Source: Paracoccaceae bacterium (GTDB lineage Bacteria > Pseudomonadota > Alphaproteobacteria > Rhodobacterales > Rhodobacteraceae). Taken from it: 64,000 bases of DNA. Shown here piece after piece: positions 19,575-29,844 of this stretch. Where the stretch lies: contig SDAL01000001.1 in NCBI GenBank assembly GCA_004153385.1, positions 1,755,492 to 1,819,491 on the forward strand. Reading direction: 5' to 3'. Position numbers and translations under genes: made by a program. The notes under the pieces are model-generated. The model made no database searches and was not told the origin of the DNA. It saw only the letters and a list, made by a program, of their open reading frames with translations. How positions within the stretch are numbered: position 1 is the first letter of the stretch; the number at the start of each line of letters is the position of its first letter.

Positions 19575-19999
19575 GTCTTGCCCCGTTCCATCGCGCGCAG
19601 GGTGGATTTGGCGCTCATGGCGAACACGGCACGCATGATCGGCACCATCAACACAAACAAGATCACAGCCGAAAGCCCCGCGGCCAACGCCAGATCCGGC
19701 CCGCTCAGCCCCGCAAACAGGCCCGGCGCGAACATCGCGAAGACCAAAGCCGCACAAAACTGCAACGCCAGCACCAGCGGAAAGGCGCGCAGACCAAAAC
19801 TCCACGCTTCTTTCGGGGCGGGACGGCGTGCGTGCTGTTTGGCAAACCCCTGCCCTTCTGCCATCGCGCCCGCGCATCCCGGCAGCATTGACATGGACGC
19901 GTTGCCAATCGATATGCCCATCGCCTCCAAGGCGAGGACCACGGCAAAAATCGCAAATGTGGTGACGATCATATATAAAGAGAAACGTTTGTAATTCAT
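19571..19999 (-). CDS. Small four-helix membrane protein, possibly ABZJ_00895-like
   Basis: A 142-residue protein with about four hydrophobic segments: residues 5-29, 71-88, 90-98 and 104-125. A soluble cysteine-containing loop ([19 protein letters not shown]) and a basic segment lie between. The layout resembles the ABZJ_00895 family of unknown function, but I cannot confirm it. It is inserted between pdxJ and acpS and coupled to acpS by a 4-nt overlap. Confidence 0.65.
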   Translation of the reverse strand: MNYKRFSLYMIVTTFAIFAVVLALEAMGISIGNASMSMLPGCAGAMAEGQGFAKQHARRPAPKEAWSFGLRAFPLVLALQFCAALVFAMFAPGLFAGLSGPDLALAAGLSAVILFVLMVPIMRAVFAMSAKSTLRAMERGKT

Positions 20000-20014
20000 T
20001 TTTAAGGCCCCGCG

Positions 20015-20758
20015 TCAGCTTCGCGCCGCCTGCATCAGGTGGCGCATATGCTCCACGGCAGGACGCAGGCCCATAAACACAGCCTCGGCAATCAGGAAAT
20101 GGCCGATATTGAGTTCCCTCACATGTTTGATCGCAGCCACCGCACTGACCGTATCATAGGTCAGGCCGTGTCCCGCATGTACCTCCAGACCAAGATCGGC
20201 GGCATAGGCGGCCCCTGCGCGCAGGGCCTCCAGCTCGGCATCGCGTTCGGCAAAGCGGCCCGCGAAATGCATATCGCAATAATGGCCGGTGTGCAGCTCG
20301 ATCACCTGCGCCCCGATCCGTGCGGACGCCTCGATCTGGGCAGGCTCGTGGCCGATAAACATCGAAACGCGGATCCCCGCACCGACCAATGGCGCGACAT
20401 AGGCCCGCAGGCGTGCCTCGTCGGCGGCCACATCCAGCCCGCCTTCGGTCGTCACCTCCTCGCGTTTTTCCGGCACGATACAGCAGGCATGCGGCACATG
20501 ACGCAGGGCAATCGCCTGCATCTCGGGGGTGGGGGCCATCTCGAAATTCAAGGGTGTGGTCAATTCGGCCCGTAACGCCTCTATATCGCCATCGCGTATA
20601 TGGCGGCGATCCTCACGCAGATGCGCCGTTATGCCATCCGCGCCAGCGCTCTCGGCCAGCTTGGCCGCGCGCACCGGATCGGGATAGGACGACCCGCGCG
20701 CGTTACGGATCGTTGCAACGTGATCGATATTCACGCCAAGGCGAAGTTTCTTTGACAT
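20015..20758 (-). CDS. pdxJ: Pyridoxine 5'-phosphate synthase
   Basis: A 247-residue TIM-barrel enzyme that condenses 1-deoxyxylulose 5-phosphate with 3-amino-2-oxopropyl phosphate to form pyridoxine 5'-phosphate. [18 protein letters not shown] at the N-terminus, [16 protein letters not shown] and a late [11 protein letters not shown] are diagnostic. Length matches the family. It sits 15 bp upstream of the small membrane-protein gene in the cluster leading to acpS. Confidence 0.96.
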   Translation of the reverse strand: MSKKLRLGVNIDHVATIRNARGSSYPDPVRAAKLAESAGADGITAHLREDRRHIRDGDIEALRAELTTPLNFEMAPTPEMQAIALRHVPHACCIVPEKREEVTTEGGLDVAADEARLRAYVAPLVGAGIRVSMFIGHEPAQIEASARIGAQVIELHTGHYCDMHFAGRFAERDAELEALRAGAAYAADLGLEVHAGHGLTYDTVSAVAAIKHVRELNIGHFLIAEAVFMGLRPAVEHMRHLMQAARS

Positions 20759-20823
20759 GGGGCCAACCTTGAGGTCACTGGAGTGATAAAACTATGACGC
20801 GCCCGTCCAAGGGTTTGAACCCC

Positions 20824-21618
20824 CTATTCACGCGGACGGTCGAACGGCGAGGACTGGGGGGCAGACGTATCGGTGTCGGATGCGCAGGTACCTTCGGTCG
20901 GATCAACGCGGTTTTGCTGACGCGCCGCGAGCTTCGCACGTGCCTGCTCCAGCTTCTCTTTCAGCTTGGCACGGCGACGGTTCTGATAGGCGGTGATAAT
21001 CGGCAAGGTCACGTAATACATCACCACCGCAGCGATCACACCGGGCAGCAGTCCGCCCACCAGATAGGGGAGCCACACATCATGGAAAAACTGGCGCAGC
21101 CCGCCCCATTCGGCATGTTCGGAGGTGAATATCGCCTTGATATTATGCACCAGCTCGCCAGCCGCCTGCGAGAAGATCGCCGTCAAATTATCTGCCCCCG
21201 GCGGATGGACCAGAAACGAGCGTTCTTCACCCGACGGCGTCGTGACCGTCATCGCCTCGGGCGGCGGATGCAGGCGACTGCGCTCCGCACCTAGCAAAAA
21301 CTGCCCGAATTTGGTCGAGAAAACGGCGATCAGCGGAAAGGTCAGCGGGTTGCCGAAAAATGTGCCAAGAATTGCCGCCAGAATATTGGCGCGCAAAATC
21401 CACGCCAACGTCACCGCCAGCAGAAAGTGCAGCCCGAAAAACGGTGTGAAAGAGATGAAAACACCCGCCATGATACCACGCGCGATACGCTGCGGGCGAT
21501 CGGGAAGCCGGTTCAGGCGATGTTTTACATACTGGAACGCGCGCGCCCAACCGGTACGCGGCCACAGCGCATCGCGCGCCGCACTCAGCATTGGTTTTCT
21601 ATCGCGCCTTTTGAACAC
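20824..21618 (-). CDS. DUF2062 domain membrane protein
   Basis: A 264-residue protein with hydrophobic stretches carrying the DUF2062 pattern: GIMAGVFISFTPFFGLHF and ILGTFFGNPLTFPLI. A charged, Lys/Arg-rich coiled tail follows the last membrane segment. I chose GTG at 21618 (homology starts FKRRDRKPML; AAGGAAAG upstream); an in-frame ATG at 21648 is the alternative. The function is unknown. The gene is a regular neighbour of rsh and pdxJ in Rhodobacterales. Confidence 0.85.
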   Translation of the reverse strand: MFKRRDRKPMLSAARDALWPRTGWARAFQYVKHRLNRLPDRPQRIARGIMAGVFISFTPFFGLHFLLAVTLAWILRANILAAILGTFFGNPLTFPLIAVFSTKFGQFLLGAERSRLHPPPEAMTVTTPSGEERSFLVHPPGADNLTAIFSQAAGELVHNIKAIFTSEHAEWGGLRQFFHDVWLPYLVGGLLPGVIAAVVMYYVTLPIITAYQNRRRAKLKEKLEQARAKLAARQQNRVDPTEGTCASDTDTSAPQSSPFDRPRE

Positions 21619-21763
21619 GTCTGCTTCTTTCCTTTGGTATGACCGCACACGCGCGCGATCATCGCCAATCCCCCATCAAGCCAAGACGCCCGCGCCCATA
21701 GGGAACACGCAAAGCCGTTTACGACAACCCTGCCAAGACACTGCAATGTAACAACCCTGTGTA

Positions 21764-23881
21764 TCAGGGTTTATGTGACAGATCGCGCCAGCGTTCCACT
21801 TGGGCCACATCTGATTCAGCCTCAAGCGCGGTTAACAACCGGTGAAGGTGTTCGACCTCGCTCAGTTCCACCTCGACGATAAGCGAGTAGAAATCAGGCT
21901 TGCGATCTACAAAGTTCAGATCGGAAATATTGGCTTTTTGTTGCCCGATCAAGGAGCAGATACGGCCCAACACCCCGGCATCATTGGAAATCGTGATTTT
22001 CAGCGATGCGGAGTAAACGGGCGGATGCTGGCCGCCTTGCCAATGCAGATCGACCCAGCGCTCCGGCTCGCTTTCCACATCTTCCAGCGCCGGACAATCG
22101 ATGGCATGGATCACCACCCCTTTGCCACGATAGGTGATGCCGACGATCCGTTCGCCGGGCAAAGGCTGGCAGCATCCCGCGCGGCTGAAGCTTTGGTCCG
22201 CCCCCAGTCCGATCACCGCGCGCGTGGGCTCGACAGTCGCCTCGCGCTTGATTTGCAATTCGGGATAAAGTGCGCCCAGCACCTCGCTTGAGGCGATCTC
22301 TGCCGAACCGAGCCGAGCGAGGAGTTCGGTCTCGTCGCCCACACCCAGGGATTTGGCCGCCGTGCGCAATGCTTTGTCGGTTGCGCGGCGGCCGACATGC
22401 TCGAAGGCCACCCGTGCAAGCTCCGCGCCCAGCTTCACAAACCGGCTTCGGTCTTCCTCGCGCAGGGATTTGCGGATGGAGCCGCGTGCCCGACCGGTCC
22501 CGACGATATCAAGCCATGTCGCCTGCGGGCGCTGGCCGGATGCAGTGATGACCTGAACCGACTGGCCGTTTTTCAGCCGCGTCCAAAGCGGAACACGAAT
22601 GCCGTCGACCTTGGCACCCACACAGCTGTTGCCGATCCGCGTATGGATGGCATAGGCGAAATCAATCGGCGTGGCCCCTTTGGGCAGCTTGACCACATCC
22701 CCCTTGGGCGTGAAGCAGAACACCTGATCGGAATACATCTCGAGTTTTACATTCTCGAGGAATTCTTCATGGTCGCCCTCGCTGAAACGCTCTGTCAGCG
22801 TGGCTATCCACTGCGCGGGATCCACAGCAAAGGGATTGGCGTAACGGGCGCCATCCTTATAGGCCCAATGCGCCGCCACGCCGGATTCGGCCACATCGTG
22901 CATTTCACGGGTGCGGATCTGCACTTCGACCCGCTTGCCGTCACGGCCCGAAACGGTCGTGTGGATGGAACGATAGCCGTTGGTTTTGGGCTGGCTGATG
23001 TAATCCTTGAACCGCCCCGGAACCGCACGCCAGCGATGGTGGATCAGCCCCAGAACACGGTAACATTCGGCCTCTGTCTGGGTGATGACGCGAAACCCGT
23101 AAATATCTGACAGGCGCGAAAACGTCAGGCGCTTTTCTTCCATCTTGCGCCAGATGGAATAGGGGCGCTTTGCGCGCCCGAAAACATCCGCATCAATCCC
23201 GGCCTGCTCCAGCAGCAGCCGGATATCACCGGAAATCTTCGGAATCACATCGCCGGTTTCTTTTTGCAAACTGACAAAGCGCCGGATGATCGAGGTACGT
23301 GCTTCGGGGTTAAGGACCTTGAACGCAAGATCCTCCAACTCCTCGCGCATCCATTGCATCCCCATACGACCGGCAAGGGGCGCATAGATCTCCATCGTTT
23401 CACGCGCTTTTTGCGCCTGTTTGGACGGGTGCATCGCCTTGATTGTGCGCATGTTGTGCAAACGGTCGGCCAATTTGACCAAAATCACCCGCAGGTCTTT
23501 GGACATCGCCATAAACAGCTTGCGGAAATTTTCGGCCTGCTTGGTTTCCGATGACGACAATTCAAGATTGGTCAGCTTGGTGACACCGTCTACAAGCTCT
23601 GCGACCTGCTCGCCGAAAAGGTCGCACACCTCCTTGTAGGAGGCGCGCGTATCTTCGATCGTATCGTGCAAAAGCGCGGTGACGATGGTTGCATCATCAA
23701 GGCGTTGTTCGGTCAGGATGGCTGCGACCGAAATCGGGTGGGCAAAATACGCCTCACCCGAGCGCCGGAACTGCCCCTCGTGCATTTTCATGCCGTAGGC
23801 ATAGGCGTTGCGAATCAGCGCCGCATCCGTTCCGGGGTTATAGTTGCGAACGAGCGCGATCAGGTCCTCGACGTCGATCAT
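21764..23881 (-). CDS. spoT: Bifunctional (p)ppGpp synthetase/hydrolase (RSH)
   Basis: A 705-residue Rel/SpoT homologue. The N-terminal HD hydrolase domain has HDTIEDT near residue 72. The synthetase domain includes YGFRVITQTEAECYR and GYRSIHTTV. A TGS domain starts near VFCFTPKGDVVKLPKG, and a C-terminal ACT domain ends the protein. It makes and breaks the stringent-response alarmone and is normally the only long RSH in alphaproteobacteria. The rpoZ gene lies 26 bp upstream, fitting the omega-RSH linkage. Confidence 0.96.
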   Translation of the reverse strand: MIDVEDLIALVRNYNPGTDAALIRNAYAYGMKMHEGQFRRSGEAYFAHPISVAAILTEQRLDDATIVTALLHDTIEDTRASYKEVCDLFGEQVAELVDGVTKLTNLELSSSETKQAENFRKLFMAMSKDLRVILVKLADRLHNMRTIKAMHPSKQAQKARETMEIYAPLAGRMGMQWMREELEDLAFKVLNPEARTSIIRRFVSLQKETGDVIPKISGDIRLLLEQAGIDADVFGRAKRPYSIWRKMEEKRLTFSRLSDIYGFRVITQTEAECYRVLGLIHHRWRAVPGRFKDYISQPKTNGYRSIHTTVSGRDGKRVEVQIRTREMHDVAESGVAAHWAYKDGARYANPFAVDPAQWIATLTERFSEGDHEEFLENVKLEMYSDQVFCFTPKGDVVKLPKGATPIDFAYAIHTRIGNSCVGAKVDGIRVPLWTRLKNGQSVQVITASGQRPQATWLDIVGTGRARGSIRKSLREEDRSRFVKLGAELARVAFEHVGRRATDKALRTAAKSLGVGDETELLARLGSAEIASSEVLGALYPELQIKREATVEPTRAVIGLGADQSFSRAGCCQPLPGERIVGITYRGKGVVIHAIDCPALEDVESEPERWVDLHWQGGQHPPVYSASLKITISNDAGVLGRICSLIGQQKANISDLNFVDRKPDFYSLIVEVELSEVEHLHRLLTALEAESDVAQVERWRDLSHKP

Positions 23882-23907
23882 CTACGCTCTTCCGCCTTAT
23901 CAATCGC

Positions 23908-24264
23908 TTATTCGCGCCCTTGCGCTTCCATCAGCGCACGCAGCATGCGTTCTTCGCTCATGTCGTCCTCGACAGGCGCATCGGAGGTTTCGGCCCCCAT
24001 CAACTGTGCCATCTGGTCTTCTTCAGGCTCGTCGACTTCGATCTGCGTCTGGTTGGCCTCGATCAGGCGCTCGCGCAGATCATCGGCGGACTGGGTCTCG
24101 TCGGCGATTTCACGCAATGCGCACACGGGGTTTTTGTCGTTGTCGCGCTCAACCGTAAGCGGCGAACCGGCTGTAACCTCACGCGCACGATGGGCGGCCA
24201 GCATCACCAGCTCGAAACGGTTCGGAACTTTGTCTACACAATCTTCAACCGTCACACGGGCCAT
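23908..24264 (-). CDS. rpoZ: RNA polymerase omega subunit
   Basis: A 118-residue omega subunit. The N-terminal [20 protein letters not shown] and the following AAHRAREV are canonical. The C-terminal half is an acidic extension ([11 protein letters not shown] and onward) typical of alphaproteobacteria. It stabilises RNA polymerase and forms part of a ppGpp-binding site in many proteobacteria. It directly precedes spoT on the same strand. Confidence 0.96.
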   Translation of the reverse strand: MARVTVEDCVDKVPNRFELVMLAAHRAREVTAGSPLTVERDNDKNPVCALREIADETQSADDLRERLIEANQTQIEVDEPEEDQMAQLMGAETSDAPVEDDMSEERMLRALMEAQGRE

Positions 24265-24314
24265 ATGTTACTCCAGTCGGTATCGGGCAAATTCAAAGGC
24301 CCTCCATACAGCTT

Positions 24315-24980
24315 TCAGGGCTTATTGACAAGCGGTGTTTGCTCGTAAGGCGTGCCAAATGGCACCAGCCCCGAAAACTGTTCCTTCGGCAATTGTGTAA
24401 CCAGCTCTGCGACGGTCTTTCCAAGCACCGGATGGCGCCATCCCGGGGCCACCTCTGCCAATGGCACAAGCACAAATCCCCTGTCGGCGATCCGCGGATG
24501 CGGCAAGATCAGCTGGTCGGGGGTCTCTGCCATCTGTCGCTCAAAAGGCAGATCCGCCCAACGGGTCCATGTGGCCAGATCCGGAAAGACCTCCGCTGTT
24601 GTGCGCACGTCACGGGCCGCACCGTCAGGCAAGACGCGGCCACCGGCCCCCGCCAGATCCGGCGGCGCACAGATCACCGCCAGCAAGTCCAGATCGATCC
24701 GGCGCGCGCCCCAACGTAGGGTGCGCACACGCCCGAGCGCCTCCTCCACCTCATGCAAGGCCGCAAGCGCCGCAATCGGCGACAAATCGCTTCTAAAAAC
24801 CCCACATGCGTTGACGAAATCCGGTCCAGACCCAGATGGGATAGCAAGAGAGTGATAAAAACGCGAGACCGAGTGAGCGGTGATGCCTTTCGCAGACAAA
24901 AGCTTCATCGCTTCAACGAGAATAGAGCTGGGAGCCCCCCATTCCGTATCCAGATTGGCGCCGAAAGCAATTACGAGCAT
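24315..24980 (-). CDS. folK: 2-amino-4-hydroxy-6-hydroxymethyldihydropteridine pyrophosphokinase
   Basis: A 221-residue HPPK that transfers pyrophosphate from ATP to the pterin in folate synthesis. It has IAFGANL at the start, RWGARRIDLDLLAV (the family signature with Asp pair) and LPHPRIADRGFVLVPLAEVAP. It is longer than minimal HPPK (about 160 aa), partly through an insert after the signature. It is 50 bp upstream of rpoZ and divergent from the NYN gene. Confidence 0.94.
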   Translation of the reverse strand: MLVIAFGANLDTEWGAPSSILVEAMKLLSAKGITAHSVSRFYHSLAIPSGSGPDFVNACGVFRSDLSPIAALAALHEVEEALGRVRTLRWGARRIDLDLLAVICAPPDLAGAGGRVLPDGAARDVRTTAEVFPDLATWTRWADLPFERQMAETPDQLILPHPRIADRGFVLVPLAEVAPGWRHPVLGKTVAELVTQLPKEQFSGLVPFGTPYEQTPLVNKP

Positions 24981-25132
24981 GAGTTATCCATTTGGGTAGA
25001 TACCACCTCCTCTAACTAACAGTTAATTGGAAATGGTGGAGCCACGGTTTTGGCCCGCTATATACCGAACGCAGCACATCAACCAACCACTCAGATGCGC
25101 TGCAGAAATCAGAACGAAAGGAATTTGATTTC

Positions 25133-25687
25133 ATGTTTTACAAAGACGAACGGTTGGCGCTGTTCATCGATGGCTCAAACCTCTATGCGGCGGCAAAGTC
25201 GCTTGGGTTTGATATTGATTATAAGCTTTTAAGGCAGGAATTCGAACGCCGGGGCAAGCTGGTTCGTGCCTTCTATTATACTGCACTTCTGGAAAACGAA
25301 GAGTATTCGCCGATCCGTCCGCTGGTCGACTGGTTGCATTACAACGGCTATGCGATGGTGACCAAACCCGCGAAAGAATACACCGATTCCATGGGCCGGC
25401 GTAAAGTCAAAGGCAATATGGACATCGAGCTGGCCGTGAACGCGATGGAACTGGCGCCCCGCCTTGATCACGCGGTGCTGTTTTCCGGCGACGGCGATTT
25501 CCGGCCGCTGGTGGAGTCAATGCAGCGTCAGGGTGTGCGGGTGTCGGTCGTGTCCACCATACGCTCGCAACCGCCGATGATCGCGGACGAGCTGCGGCGA
25601 CAGGCCGATAACTTTATCGAGCTGGATGCCTTGCGCGATGTCATCGGACGCCCCGCCCGCGAACCACGCGAAGGTGAGGAGACCTGA
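25133..25687 (+). CDS. NYN domain protein (LabA/DUF88 family)
   Basis: A 184-residue single-domain PIN-like protein. LALFIDGSNLYAAAKSLG carries the first catalytic Asp, KGNMDIELAVNAMELA the second, and AVLFSGDGDFRPLVE the third. NYN proteins are predicted metal-dependent ribonucleases; the RNA target is unknown. AAAGGA lies upstream of the ATG. The gene stands alone and is divergent from folK across about 150 bp. Confidence 0.9.
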   Translation: MFYKDERLALFIDGSNLYAAAKSLGFDIDYKLLRQEFERRGKLVRAFYYTALLENEEYSPIRPLVDWLHYNGYAMVTKPAKEYTDSMGRRKVKGNMDIELAVNAMELAPRLDHAVLFSGDGDFRPLVESMQRQGVRVSVVSTIRSQPPMIADELRRQADNFIELDALRDVIGRPAREPREGEET

Positions 25688-25776
25688 TCAAAGGCATGGC
25701 TGTTGCCCCAGCTTATTTATCGTAAGGTACGACAGCTATACTTTGTGCACGATCACAGTTTGACACGCGGCTGATT

Positions 25777-25813
25777 CGGGCGAGGCAAGGCAAAACGCCC
25801 TCGCCCGGATCTT
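25777..25813 (+). terminator. Probable terminator of the NYN gene
   Basis: The 9-bp GC stem CGGGCGAGG (25777-25785) pairs with 25799-25807 and is followed by a short T-run (ATCTTT). It lies 90 bp past the stop codon. Confidence 0.6.
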
Positions 25814-25910
25814 TGTAGCGCTTCTACCGCAGCCCGGTGCTGCATAGGACTATCCAGTCGCGGGACGATTCGCGCCCTGCGCAGCCCTGCTCCACAATCA
25901 AGGACCACAG

Positions 25911-26357
25911 ATGCAAGAAGTCGCCTCACTGGCTGGTCTTTTCCTATCCGGCATTCTCGCAGCCACCCCGATCCCGATGCAGTCGGAAATCCTGTTTGTG
26001 GCGATGCAAACCTCGGACGCCGCGCCTGTAGGTCTGATGATCCTGATCGCGGGCATCGGCAATACGCTGGGATCATTGATCACATATTATCTGGGCCGCG
26101 GACTGAACCGGTGGAAAGACCGCAAATGGTTTCCCGCGTCCCAAAAGCAGCTTGATCGCGGGCACCGCTGGTTCGAACGCTGGGGGGCATGGATCCTGCT
26201 GATAAGCTGGGCGCCGGGGGGGGATCTGGTGTGCCTTGTGGCGGGCGTCCTGCGCATGTCGGTCTGGCTTTACCTGCCGATCGTCTTTATCGCAAAGGTT
26301 GCCCGTTACGGTGCCGTGGCATGGCTCACAATCAAGGCAACCGGGCTTGGTGGATAA
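25911..26357 (+). CDS. YqaA/DedA-like membrane protein
   Basis: A 148-residue membrane protein with three to four hydrophobic segments. AATPIPMQSEILFVAMQ, the GNTLGSLITYYLGRG motif and GAWILLISWAPGGDLVCLVAGVLRM place it in the YqaA branch of the DedA/SNARE-associated superfamily, thought to move lipids or depend on proton-motive force. The function of this member is unknown. It is transcribed alone, before ispH. Confidence 0.82.
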   Translation: MQEVASLAGLFLSGILAATPIPMQSEILFVAMQTSDAAPVGLMILIAGIGNTLGSLITYYLGRGLNRWKDRKWFPASQKQLDRGHRWFERWGAWILLISWAPGGDLVCLVAGVLRMSVWLYLPIVFIAKVARYGAVAWLTIKATGLGG

Positions 26358-26510
26358 ACCGGTTTTTGCTATAAGGCCTTAAAACCACCCCCGCCCCTGC
26401 CGCGAGATCTATTTTTCCAATCCGGTCTGGATCGGTGAAATCCCCGCCCCACGGGGGCTGGACCTTGCGCCCTATCACACTTAGCTGTGGGGCCGGACTA
26501 GGAGAGCGCG

Positions 26511-27458
26511 ATGAAACCGACCCTGAACCTTTATTTGGCAGCCCCCCGCGGGTTTTGCGCCGGCGTTGACCGGGCTATCAAGATCGTCGAGATGGCGCTG
26601 GAGAAGTGGGGCGCGCCTGTCTATGTACGCCACGAGATCGTCCACAATAAATACGTGGTGGACGGGCTGCGCGACAAGGGGGCGGTTTTTGTCGAGGAAC
26701 TGGACGAGTGCCCCGATGACCGGCCTGTGATCTTTTCCGCGCATGGCGTGCCCAAGGCAGTCCCCAACGAGGCGGCGCGCCGCGAGATGGTGTATGTCGA
26801 TGCGACCTGCCCGCTGGTATCGAAGGTACATATCGAGGCCGAGCGTCATCACGCCGCAGGTCTGCAAATGGTCATGATCGGCCACGAAGGTCACCCTGAG
26901 GTTTTAGGCACCATGGGCCAGCTTCCGGATGGCGAGGTGCTTTTGGTCGAGACCGAAGCCGATGTTGCCGGATTGCAGCCGCGCGACCCCGACCGGCTTG
27001 CCTTTATCACCCAAACCACGCTTTCGGTGGATGATACGGCCGGTATCGTCAACGCCCTTCAAGTGAAATTCCCCAAGATCATCGGCCCCGCCAAAGAAGA
27101 CATCTGTTATGCCACGACCAACCGTCAGGCGGCGGTCAAGGCCATCGCTCCGCTCATTGATGCGCTGTTGGTGATCGGCGCACCGAATTCGTCCAATTCG
27201 CGACGTCTGGTCGAGGTGGGATCATCTTCGGGCTGCGCCTATAGCCAGCTTGTTCAACGCGCCGACGACATCGACTGGCGCGCCCTTGACGGGATTGCAT
27301 CGGTCGGGATCACCGCAGGTGCCAGCGCGCCAGAGGTGTTGATCAACGAGGTAATCGACGCCTTCCGCGACCGTTATGACGTGACGGTCGAACAGGTTGA
27401 AACCGCACAGGAACGGGTTGAATTCAAGGTACCGCGCGTGCTGCGCGCGGCGTCGTGA
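26511..27458 (+). CDS. ispH: 4-hydroxy-3-methylbut-2-enyl diphosphate reductase
   Basis: A 315-residue 4Fe-4S enzyme that performs the last step of the MEP isoprenoid pathway, yielding IPP and DMAPP. It has [11 protein letters not shown] (first cluster Cys), [11 protein letters not shown] (second) and the late [10 protein letters not shown] (third here), together with GHEGHPEV and [11 protein letters not shown] good ribosome-binding site (GGAGAG) precedes the ATG. The stop overlaps the next gene's GTG start. Confidence 0.96.
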   Translation: MKPTLNLYLAAPRGFCAGVDRAIKIVEMALEKWGAPVYVRHEIVHNKYVVDGLRDKGAVFVEELDECPDDRPVIFSAHGVPKAVPNEAARREMVYVDATCPLVSKVHIEAERHHAAGLQMVMIGHEGHPEVLGTMGQLPDGEVLLVETEADVAGLQPRDPDRLAFITQTTLSVDDTAGIVNALQVKFPKIIGPAKEDICYATTNRQAAVKAIAPLIDALLVIGAPNSSNSRRLVEVGSSSGCAYSQLVQRADDIDWRALDGIASVGITAGASAPEVLINEVIDAFRDRYDVTVEQVETAQERVEFKVPRVLRAAS

Positions 27459-27898
27459 TCCGGGCCGCAGGTCCGCCCATTCCCCGCACCGCCCTGATCG
27501 TCGGGCTGTGCGCCGTGATCCCGCCCGTGTGGGCTGTGCTCAACGCTCAAAGCGGTGCGATGCCGCTTCCGGGCGGGCTTGGCCCCGAACGCGTGATCCT
27601 TGCCTATACCGCACTTCTGGTGTGTTTCATGGGCGGCGCGCTGTGGGGGCAAAGCGCGCGCGCAAGCCGCCCGTCAGACCAGATTTCGGGGGCGGTGGCG
27701 GCCATATGTCCTGTCGCACCTGTCCTGTTTGCAGGTATTTTCGGCTGGCCGCTGTTTTGGCCGCTGATGGCGGGGCTTGTGATCGTGCCTGCTGTGGACG
27801 CGCTGATGGTATGGCGCGCCGCCGTGCCCGGGTGGTGGGTCAAACTGCGTGGCGCGATGTCACTGATCACACTGGTCTGCCTTGCATATTTTCGCTAA
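27455..27898 (+). CDS. DUF3429 membrane protein
   Basis: A 147-residue protein with about four membrane spans in the DUF3429 arrangement: [15 protein letters not shown], then [17 protein letters not shown], and later [17 protein letters not shown]. It starts with GTG, overlapping the ispH stop (GTGA), so it is translationally coupled. The function is unknown. Confidence 0.85.
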   Translation: MIRAAGPPIPRTALIVGLCAVIPPVWAVLNAQSGAMPLPGGLGPERVILAYTALLVCFMGGALWGQSARASRPSDQISGAVAAICPVAPVLFAGIFGWPLFWPLMAGLVIVPAVDALMVWRAAVPGWWVKLRGAMSLITLVCLAYFR

Positions 27899-27949
27899 CG
27901 ATCAAACACTCCTGTCGCACACACCTGCCCCATTCAAGAGAAACGCGTC

Positions 27950-28570
27950 ATGAAACTTTATTCCATGCCCAGCTCCGGTAACAGCTATAAGGTCCGGCTG
28001 CTTCTCGCGCTCACCGGGCAGCCTTGCGATATTGTAGATGTCGAGGACAGTTCCCCCGCGCTGGAAGCCGCACGCACTGCGGGCGCGCTGCCCTTCGGCA
28101 AGGCCCCTGTGCTGGAGTTCGACGATGGCACCAAATTGGCCGAATCCAACGCCATTCTGGTGGCCCTCGGCCGCGAGACGCCGTTCTTGCCGCAAGAGCC
28201 CATGGCACAGGCCCAGATGCTCAGCTGGATGTTCTGGGAGCAAAACCAGCACGAGGGCGTGATTGCAGTGCGCGGCGCGCTGCAATTCTACCCCGCCCGT
28301 CGCCATCTTGCCACGCCGGAGCGGATGGCAGAGTTGTTATCGCGCGGGAACGCCCTGCTGGCCATGATGGATGCGCATCTACAGCAAAACGACTGGCTGC
28401 TCGGGGCACACCCCAGCCTGGCCGATATTGCGCTTTACGGCTACACCCATACCGCCGGCAGCCGTGGCGGGTTCGACATGACACAGTTTGGTGCCATAAA
28501 TGCGTGGCTTGCGCGTATGGCCGCACAGCCGGGCTATATCGGGCTTGACGATCCGCAGCCGACACGCTGA
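27950..28570 (+). CDS. Glutathione S-transferase family protein
   Basis: A 206-residue GST. The N-terminal thioredoxin-like domain ([20 protein letters not shown]) has a Ser-rich active-site segment. [20 protein letters not shown] contains the cis-Pro and the glutathione gamma-glutamyl-binding ES pair. The C-terminal helical domain has [15 protein letters not shown]. It probably conjugates or reduces small electrophiles; the substrate is unknown. It lies 50 bp upstream of rnhA. Confidence 0.9.
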   Translation: MKLYSMPSSGNSYKVRLLLALTGQPCDIVDVEDSSPALEAARTAGALPFGKAPVLEFDDGTKLAESNAILVALGRETPFLPQEPMAQAQMLSWMFWEQNQHEGVIAVRGALQFYPARRHLATPERMAELLSRGNALLAMMDAHLQQNDWLLGAHPSLADIALYGYTHTAGSRGGFDMTQFGAINAWLARMAAQPGYIGLDDPQPTR

Positions 28571-28620
28571 GAGGGGCACTGGATTTCACAGCTGCGCGCG
28601 GATCTGACAAAGGGGACACG

Positions 28621-29079
28621 ATGACGGAATTCTTTGCATGGACGGATGGGGCCTGCTCGGGCAACCCCGGGCCCGGTGGCTGGGGTGTATTGATGCGGGC
28701 GATGGACGGCGAGACTGTCCTCAAAGAACGCGATCTTCAGGGCGGTGAGGCAGACACAACCAACAACCGGATGGAGTTGATGGCTGCGATCAGTGCGCTC
28801 GAGACCCTGAGCCGCGATGTGACGATCACGATCATCACCGACTCAGCCTATGTCAAAAACGGTGTAACGGGCTGGATTCATGGCTGGAAACGCAACGGCT
28901 GGAAAACATCCGCCAAAAAGCCGGTGAAAAACGTCGATCTGTGGCAGCGCCTTGATGCGGCCCAAGACCGTCATGATGTGCGATGGGAATGGATCAAGGG
29001 GCACGCAGGGCATCCTGAAAACGAACGCGCCGACGAGCTGGCCCGCGCCGGCATGGCCCCGTTCAAACCGGCCAGCTGA
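28621..29079 (+). CDS. rnhA: Ribonuclease HI
   Basis: A 152-residue RNase [18 protein letters not shown] (first Asp), [14 protein letters not shown] (Glu), [17 protein letters not shown] (second Asp) and [15 protein letters not shown] (His and last Asp) give the full DEDD set. It cleaves RNA in RNA-DNA hybrids. AAGGGGACA precedes the ATG. It converges with lrgB. Confidence 0.97.
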   Translation: MTEFFAWTDGACSGNPGPGGWGVLMRAMDGETVLKERDLQGGEADTTNNRMELMAAISALETLSRDVTITIITDSAYVKNGVTGWIHGWKRNGWKTSAKKPVKNVDLWQRLDAAQDRHDVRWEWIKGHAGHPENERADELARAGMAPFKPAS

Positions 29080-29127
29080 GCGCGCGAACGCGAGCCACTG
29101 CAAATGCAGCCGCCCCTGCCGTGCCGT

Positions 29128-29844
29128 TCAAGAGAAAAACGACAATGCCCACGGCGCGATCAGGGCGGTCAGAACCGCGTTCAGCCCCATCCCGATGGAC
29201 GCGAACGCCCCCGCCTGTTCATGCACCTGAAAAGCCCGCGCAGTGCCGATGCCGTGGGCGGCCACACCGGTCGCCAGCCCACGCGCGCGCCAGTCACGAA
29301 AACCGAACAGATTGAGCAGCGGCGTTACGATAATCGCCCCGATAATGCCAGTTAGCAGCACAAGCGCCGCAGTCAGGGTGGGCTGCCCGCCCATCGCCTC
29401 TGATATGCCGATGGCCACAGGTGCTGTGGCCGATTTGGGTGCCAGCGTGGCCAGCAGTTCGTGATCGGCCCCCAACGCCCACGCAATCGCCAAGGCAGAG
29501 AAAATCGCGGTCGTGCTGCCCACAACAAGCGCGGCCAGTATCGGCTTCCACGTACGACGCACTTCATTGCGGTTGGCATAAAGCGGCACGGCCAGACACA
29601 CGGTTGCAGGCCCGAGCATGAAATGCACGAATTGCGCCCCCTCGAAATAGGCCTCATACGGCGTATCGCTCAACCACAGCACCGTGCCCAGCAAGATCAC
29701 CGCAATCGCCACCGGATTGGCATAGGGCTGGCGCTTTGTGGCGCGAAACACCGCATCGCCGACCCAGTAGGCAAACAGCGTGGCACATAGCCACAAAAGC
29801 GGTTGCGAGGCCAGATAGGACCAGATCTCGGCAGGATTGGTCAT
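29128..29844 (-). CDS. lrgB: LrgB/CidB family membrane protein
   Basis: A 238-residue, highly hydrophobic protein with the LrgB motifs HFMLGPATVCLAVPLYANR, APKSATAPVAIGISEAMGG and AAHGIGTARAFQVHEQAGAFA. With LrgA it forms a holin/antiholin-like pair; in some bacteria and plants the pair exports glycolate or pyruvate. It overlaps the LrgA gene by 4 nt. Confidence 0.93.
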   Translation of the reverse strand: MTNPAEIWSYLASQPLLWLCATLFAYWVGDAVFRATKRQPYANPVAIAVILLGTVLWLSDTPYEAYFEGAQFVHFMLGPATVCLAVPLYANRNEVRRTWKPILAALVVGSTTAIFSALAIAWALGADHELLATLAPKSATAPVAIGISEAMGGQPTLTAALVLLTGIIGAIIVTPLLNLFGFRDWRARGLATGVAAHGIGTARAFQVHEQAGAFASIGMGLNAVLTALIAPWALSFFS